Notes under the pieces: model-generated
The model's input: only the letters and a program-made list of their open reading frames with translations
Told to the model about the DNA's origin: nothing
Databases searched by the model: none
Program-made: the position numbers and the translations under genes
Assembly (NCBI GenBank): GCA_964469215.1
Contig: CAYXYB010000010.1
Coordinates: 31,769 to 95,768, forward strand
DNA: 64,000 bases
Origin: SKPS01 sp964469215
GTDB taxonomy: Bacteria > Bacteroidota > Bacteroidia > Bacteroidales > SKPS01
Direction of reading: 5' to 3'
Shown: piece by piece, positions 60,455 through 64,000 of the stretch
Layout of the letters: each line of letters starts with the position of its first letter
Numbering within the stretch: the first letter of the stretch is position 1

Positions 60455-60867
60455 TCAGCCATTTACCGAACGGCTGAATTTCATCTTGTCTGTCAGTGCC
60501 AAAAAGTATTCGGTGGACCATATCTCAAGCGGATCAGTAAGCGGTACAAACGGCCGTACATCTGATATTACCTGCGATATAACAGTCTTTTGAATCTTCT
60601 CCTTTAGCATTGCAATAAACTGATCTGTTGATATCGGTTCCGAAAGGTGACCTGATTGGAGCGATCGTGTCATGAAATGTGTGATATTCATCTCAATATC
60701 ATGTCTTACATACCACTCGAAATCATACCAGTCGCGGCCTTCTCAAAAAAACCACCGCGATAAAGTCCCGCCAAAGTCAGTTGCTGCATCACCTCATGGA
60801 GAGCCAGGGTATAGTCGCGACTGGTTTTTACGGAATAAGCCGATAACATCTGATCAAAAAGATTCAT
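60455..60867 (-). pseudogene. AbiEii-type nucleotidyltransferase toxin, internal deletion
   Basis: The 5' part (ATG at 60867) reads as an AbiEii N-terminus for ~45 residues (MNLFDQMLSAYSVKT, ALHEVMQQLTLAGLYRGGFF, EKA). It then jumps, at GCGGCCTT 60734-60741, one frame over into the family's C-terminal part: GRDWYDFEWYVRH, then THFMTRSLQSGHL ... PLEIWSTEYFLAL, ending at 60455. The nucleotidyltransferase core (GGTxLR, D-x-D) is missing, about half the gene, so only a 53-residue peptide can be made from the original start. The ATG overlaps the antitoxin stop as ATGA, the normal coupling of an abiE operon. Clearly a decayed toxin. Confidence 0.85.
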
Positions 60868-61493
60868 AACAAAAGGTATTTTAGGAAAAAACCAAGCTCA
60901 TTCTGTTTCTTTGTTCCAGCGGCAATGCATTGCTGAATGATGTCGGGGTTGAACTGTCCTATAAGTGACAGGTCGCACCGCAGGTCATCTTCTATATATG
61001 CCTTCATTGCCTTCAGAGACTGGATACGAAGACCTTTGGCAGCGATGATCTGATCACACAGCGCTTTCTCAGGCGATGCCATCATAAAAGCTATACCGTT
61101 GGTCTGCACGCTGGTTACTCCAACAGGAAATATGTTTGGATCTGACTGAACATAGGCATATTCCCCCAAGGGGGTGGAAAAGCGCCTGCTGTGCAGCATT
61201 GTAGCCGACCGGATCAGAAAAACACGCTCCGGTATGACGCCATAGTATGACAAGGCCGATTCGAACGACACGTAACTTGGGCTGTACAGGTGATTGGCAA
61301 TGAGTTCCCGTGACCAGGGATGATCGGGCTCCTGTTTGCCGGAGATGTAAAGCCCCCTTTTCAGACGTATGATTTCACCATCCTTCTCCATGCGTGTTAT
61401 CTTGTCCTTTGCTGCGCGATAATCCCCAAGCAGCGAAAGCAAAACACCATGATCGAACGGCACCCGGTGGGGTAAAGTAATGGTCTTTCTCAT
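60864..61493 (-). CDS. AbiEi-like antitoxin/transcriptional repressor
   Basis: 209 residues, intact. N-terminal winged helix (~1-65; LLSLLGDYRAAKDKITRMEK ... LKRGLYI), then the AbiEi C-terminal domain marked by YVSFESALSYYGVIPE, ASPEKALCDQII and a final KNELGF-like segment. Type IV antitoxins repress their own operon and counter AbiEii. Here its toxin gene is broken, leaving an orphan repressor. ATG at 61493 with a TATCTTTG box 25 bp upstream. Confidence 0.85.
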   Translation of the reverse strand: MRKTITLPHRVPFDHGVLLSLLGDYRAAKDKITRMEKDGEIIRLKRGLYISGKQEPDHPWSRELIANHLYSPSYVSFESALSYYGVIPERVFLIRSATMLHSRRFSTPLGEYAYVQSDPNIFPVGVTSVQTNGIAFMMASPEKALCDQIIAAKGLRIQSLKAMKAYIEDDLRCDLSLIGQFNPDIIQQCIAAGTKKQNELGFFLKYLLL

Positions 61494-61517
61494 TTGATAA
61501 TCTATGATTTTCTAATA

Positions 61518-61561
61518 CAAAGATAGTAAAAAATGAAAAGATAATCGATTATTATTCGAAT
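61518..61561 (-). promoter_or_regulatory. abiE promoter -7 box with overlapping imperfect palindrome
   Basis: TATCTTTG on the minus strand (61525-61518). The -33 zone is covered by an imperfect palindrome AATCGATT-ATT-ATTCGAAT-like (61543-61561, 15 of 19 symmetric), a likely AbiEi operator. Confidence 0.4.
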
Positions 61562-61624
61562 AAAGCTGTTTTTTCAGCAACTTTTCGCCAAAAATGGAAA
61601 TTTCGGAGTTGCATGTTTTTAAGT

Positions 61625-61799
61625 GTTTAGAGTTTAGGGGTTTAGAGTTTAGAGGTTTAGTTTGAAATTTTATCAAGTTTCAAAGTAAGTATGATCGCTT
61701 CCCCGCTTCCCCGACTTTACGACTTTACGACTTTACGACTTTACGACTTTACGACTTTACGACTTTACGACTTTACGATTCCCTGATTTTCCCGATTGC
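61625..61799 (+). repeat. Composite repeat element B between AbiE and TAC modules
   Basis: Heptamers GTTTAGA/GTTTAGG (61625-61661), inverted repeat TTTGAAA-N10-TTTCAAA (61661-61684), AGTAAGTATGATCG, then octamers from 61712: CGACTTTA about eight times, CGATTCCC, and degenerate CGATT units to 61799. Positions 61647-61712 match 58086-58151 at 64 of 66. Lies downstream of the abiE promoter, outside the gene. Confidence 0.85.
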
Positions 61800-61836
61800 C
61801 TGTATGAATTAATATGCGACAAACTTTACTGCTTCT

Positions 61837-62029
61837 AACCTTATTTCAAATAAAACCTCAGTAGCCAGGGATATTCTATGTGCCCTCTAACCTTATTACC
61901 TCATATTCAGATGATAAGGTAATAAGGTTGCTGATTTCATAAGGTCATCCGCGCTACTGAGGTTACATTAGTGATAAGGTTTGGTGTGGTAAGGCCAGAA
62001 TTAGAACTACTTTTCTGTGCAACCTTATT
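61837..62029. other. Structured gene-free element with ACCTTAT/ATAAGGT repeats
   Basis: Seven copies of ATAAGGT or its complement in 193 bp (61838, 61890, 61914, 61922, 61939, 61974, 62022). Two nested perfect stems: AACCTCAGTAGC (61854) with GCTACTGAGGTT (61953), 12 bp; and AACCTTATTACCT (61889) with AGGTAATAAGGTT (61917), 13 bp around a 15-nt loop. No open frame. Could be a structured RNA, a regulator-binding array or a miniature mobile element. Confidence 0.6.
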
Positions 62030-62096
62030 TTAATCGATATTTGAATAGTTATAAAGTAGCTGATTAACCATTTAGGCAATTAGACAATCTGGTAGA

Positions 62097-62131
62097 TTTG
62101 ATTATTAAAGCCACTTTTTATTGTACCTTTG
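62097..62131 (+). promoter_or_regulatory. Promoter candidate for the TAC operon
   Basis: TTTG (62097-62100), 23-bp spacer, TACCTTTG (62124-62131). Spacing is 2 bp longer than normal. It would give a ~210-nt leader to 62348 that has several short hairpins, such as GAGCT-N8-AGCTC and GCTGA-N7-TCAGC. No gene is seen in 62030-62347. Confidence 0.4.
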
Positions 62132-62347
62132 AACAATCTATAAGCTTGCTACCACACCAGGTGCTTTGCTTATGAGCTCACACAACAGCTCCCTTTCAAG
62201 GATATAAGGAAGCTGACGGCCGTTCAGCCAAAAGCTTGAGCAGCAAGAGTTGTTTATAAAAGATTGAGGATTGTGTAATGATTATATATAGAGTGATGAT
62301 GGATGATTTGCCGTAAAAATCAAAAAATAAACCCACAGGTTGATTTT

Positions 62348-62899
62348 ATGAAAATTATTGATATCTTTGCAGTTGTTAACAACAGTTTGTTTTCGGTTCA
62401 ATATGAAGGAGTGGGTATTGATGAATTCAGAAGGCTGATCAGTCAATGGAATGATATTGAATATCTTAGATCCTTTCTCAATGAGCACACAAAGGATCTG
62501 GCAACAGAATTCTGGGGTGGGATGACTGTCAGAGAAGCAGTACTAAAAGTTCGAAGAGACGCATCAAGGCTTGAAAGAAAACTGATTGAACTGGCAAATG
62601 AAGGAAGAACCAATAAATATGAAACGTTATCTACCCTGTTTAAACCCTTGGATGACCGAACTACAGGACAGGCAGATTTCGCTGAATACAAAACTTATGG
62701 AATAGCAAACCCAAGCATGATCAGATTGTATGCGATTCGTTTGGAAAACAATAGATTTGTGATTTCCGGCGGAGCAATCAAACTGATAAAAGGTATGGAG
62801 CGTAAGCACTTGCAGCAGGAAATATGGAAACTACAGATTACCCGGGACTATTGTCGTGAACACTATGATATTGGCTGTGGGTATTTTGAAATAAGCTAA
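62348..62899 (+). CDS. Putative HigB/RelE-like toxin of TAC module
   Basis: 183 residues from MKIIDIFAVVNNSLFSVQYEG. N-terminal ~110 residues are helical and charged; the C-terminal part IRLYAIRLENNRFVISGGAIKLIKGM (~128-153) has the strand pattern and GGAIK turn seen in RelE/HigB-superfamily mRNA interferases, here longer than the usual ~100 residues. The toxin role rests mainly on context: it is followed by an XRE antitoxin (13 bp later) and a SecB-like gene, the order of toxin-antitoxin-chaperone systems. A TATCTTTG with GTTG 19 bp upstream overlaps its first codons, so transcription may also start inside the gene. Confidence 0.65.
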   Translation: MKIIDIFAVVNNSLFSVQYEGVGIDEFRRLISQWNDIEYLRSFLNEHTKDLATEFWGGMTVREAVLKVRRDASRLERKLIELANEGRTNKYETLSTLFKPLDDRTTGQADFAEYKTYGIANPSMIRLYAIRLENNRFVISGGAIKLIKGMERKHLQQEIWKLQITRDYCREHYDIGCGYFEIS

Positions 62900-62912
62900 T
62901 AATCAAATAGAT

Positions 62913-63356
62913 ATGGAAACAAATAAAGGACTTGTCAAACTACTCAAAGAGGTCAAGAGAGATGACACCTGGATCAAAGAGGCATTATGGCGGCAGGAGA
63001 ATCGGGCATGGCTGGAACGATCGGCTAAAATTGCCATTCAGGTGCTGGAGACATTAAGTGAGCAGAACAGAACGCAGAAGGATCTTGCGGTTGAGATGGG
63101 AGTATCCCCGCAGTTCGTAAACAAGATTGTAAAAGGATCAGAAAACCTGACACTTGAGACCATCAGTAAGCTGGAGAAGGCATTGAATGCGCAACTGATA
63201 GAAATTCCTGAGTTCCTGCATTATCAGTATCAATCTGCAGGTAGTGCATTTTTTGATTCGAACTTTATACCTGCATCAGTTTCGTTAAATACCGAAGCCG
63301 AACTGGTGAAAGAACCCGAATGTACTCCATTTACACCATATACATCCGCAGCATAA
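62913..63356 (+). CDS. HigA-like XRE antitoxin with C-terminal chaperone-addiction-like tail
   Basis: 147 residues. Helical N-terminus 1-45, HTH ~50-100 (EQNRTQKDLAVEMGVSPQFV then KIVKGSENLTLETISKLEKAL). After IEIPEFLHY (~107) a ~40-residue low-complexity tail rich in aromatic and hydrophobic residues (YQYQSAGSAFFDSNFIPASV) is not part of the HTH fold. In TAC systems such a tail (ChAD) makes the antitoxin unstable unless bound by the SecB-like chaperone. Its stop overlaps the chaperone start (TAATG), giving tight translational coupling. Confidence 0.8.
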   Translation: METNKGLVKLLKEVKRDDTWIKEALWRQENRAWLERSAKIAIQVLETLSEQNRTQKDLAVEMGVSPQFVNKIVKGSENLTLETISKLEKALNAQLIEIPEFLHYQYQSAGSAFFDSNFIPASVSLNTEAELVKEPECTPFTPYTSAA

Positions 63357-63817
63357 TGGAACAGAGAAAACCACAGGCAGGATTCAGTTTACGGCATATC
63401 AAAACCGTGCAGTTTGCCATTATTGAAGAAAACTGCAACAATTACAAAGGTGGAAACTTTACCACACGACTTAACTTTGGGATTGACAAAAAGAACAGAA
63501 TGGTTGAAGCCCGTGTTCTGTTCAGGTTTGAGGAGATGCCCGGAAATCCTTTCCTTATCATTGAAGCAGCCTGCCATTTTGAGGTGAAAGAGGAAGCCTG
63601 GGCCTCTTTTATAAGTGAGGATAGAAAGGAGGTGGTTATCCCTTGCGGCTTTGCTCAGCACCTGTTGGTGCTAACCATTGGGACCGTTAGGGGTATCCTG
63701 CATGCCAAAACGGAAGGTACTCTTTACAACCAGTTTGTATTACCCACCATCAATGTTGCGGAGATGCTCACAGCGGATGTGACGTTTGATATTGCAGAAC
63801 CGGATATAGATGAATAA
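63356..63817 (+). CDS. SecB-like chaperone of TAC module
   Basis: 153 residues from MEQRKPQAGFS. Length and strand/helix order match SecB: four beta strands (QFAIIEENCN; FTTRLNFGID; MVEARVLFRFEE; FLIIEAACHFEV), a long helix (FAQHLLVLTIGTVRGILHAK), then the LPTINVAEML segment corresponding to SecB's LAPVNFDALF. Sequence similarity to housekeeping SecB is low, as expected for TAC chaperones. Predicted to hold the antitoxin tail and allow it to fold. The start overlaps the antitoxin stop by 1 bp. Followed after 20 bp by a heptamer/octamer repeat. Confidence 0.75.
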   Translation: MEQRKPQAGFSLRHIKTVQFAIIEENCNNYKGGNFTTRLNFGIDKKNRMVEARVLFRFEEMPGNPFLIIEAACHFEVKEEAWASFISEDRKEVVIPCGFAQHLLVLTIGTVRGILHAKTEGTLYNQFVLPTINVAEMLTADVTFDIAEPDIDE

Positions 63818-63837
63818 AATGCGACATAACGGATACT

Positions 63838-63941
63838 GCTAAAAGCTAACAGCCGATTCCCCGATTTCCCGACATTGCGACTTTACGACTTTGCGACTTT
63901 ACGATTTCCCGATTCCCCGATTGCACGATTCCCCGATTCCC
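63838..63941 (+). repeat. Composite repeat element after TAC module
   Basis: Heptamers GCTAAAA, GCTAACA (63838-63851), then eleven exactly phased octamers (63854-63941): CGATTCCC, CGATTTCC, CGACATTG, CGACTTTA, CGACTTTG, CGACTTTA, CGATTTCC, CGATTCCC, CGATTGCA, CGATTCCC, CGATTCCC. Same unit order as the elements at 60282 and 58180: CGACTTTA block first, CGATTCCC/CGATTGCA block second. Confidence 0.85.
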
Positions 63942-64000
63942 CTTTACTGGACTTGAACAGTTGACTTGATTTTTTAAGTTATAAAGTACAGAAATATAGT

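Noticed and set aside
61854..61964. Integron attC site
   Set aside because: The folded element has long stems but no GTTRRRY core sites and no integrase nearby.
62139..62347. tRNA or small gene in the TAC leader
   Set aside because: No T-loop GTTCGA-type sequence, no acceptor stem and no open frame of interest; only short hairpins.
62339..62369. GTTG-N19-TATCTTTG promoter match
   Set aside because: Good by consensus but it lies over the first codons of the toxin gene with no in-frame ATG soon after; kept only as a note, since it may be chance or an internal promoter for the antitoxin.
58180..63941. CRISPR-like arrays
   Set aside because: Unit length is 7-9 bp with no unique spacers and no cas genes in the window.

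Overview
The window reads as a Bacteroidota chromosome segment, most likely Bacteroidales-like and metabolically anaerobic or facultative. The basis is type IX secretion (T9SS) C-terminal sorting domains on large secreted proteins, DUF1573 proteins, OMP_b-brl and TonB-dependent outer-membrane barrels, a VorB-type four-subunit 2-oxoacid:ferredoxin oxidoreductase, and promoter -7 boxes of the Bacteroidota form TAnnTTTG (several are TATCTTTG). I cannot name the genus.

Layout. 1-22740 (minus) holds two giant secreted proteins: a 6260-residue T9SS protein built from three ~1000-residue beta-helix supermodules plus about seven pairs of Ig-like domains, and downstream of it the 5' part of a CARDB-repeat protein with a cohesin-like N-terminus that runs off the left edge. 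22741-42669 is mostly housekeeping and envelope genes: nitroreductase, two DUF1573 proteins, metallo-beta-lactamase-fold hydrolase, assimilatory APS/PAPS reductase, PabC-like aminotransferase, lipoprotein glutathione peroxidase, FKBP isomerase, voltage-gated K+ channel, a secreted propeller protein, vorDABC plus a TIGR02757 gene, porin and aminotransferase. 42755-46364 has a YD-repeat-like protein and a CLC channel with CBS domains.

46365-54111 (minus) looks like one copper-handling locus: a two-component system with a Cys/His/Met-rich sensor domain, an OprC/NosA-like TonB receptor carrying the CxxxM and HxM copper motifs, a small lipoprotein, an MbnP-like lipoprotein and an MbnH-like di-haem peroxidase. 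ValS and a zinc-type CDF exporter follow.

58043-63941 is an accessory island of three toxin-antitoxin modules: hipBA, an AbiE pair whose toxin gene has lost its middle, and a three-gene toxin-antitoxin-SecB-like chaperone (TAC) module. Each module is bracketed by the same composite repeat, an array of 7-bp units followed by an array of 8-bp CGAYTNNN units. Four such elements separate three modules, all in the same orientation. This cassette-like arrangement, together with the TAC module, is the most unusual thing in the window.

All calls come from reading sequence and translations by eye; no database search was run, so family names are recognition-based.
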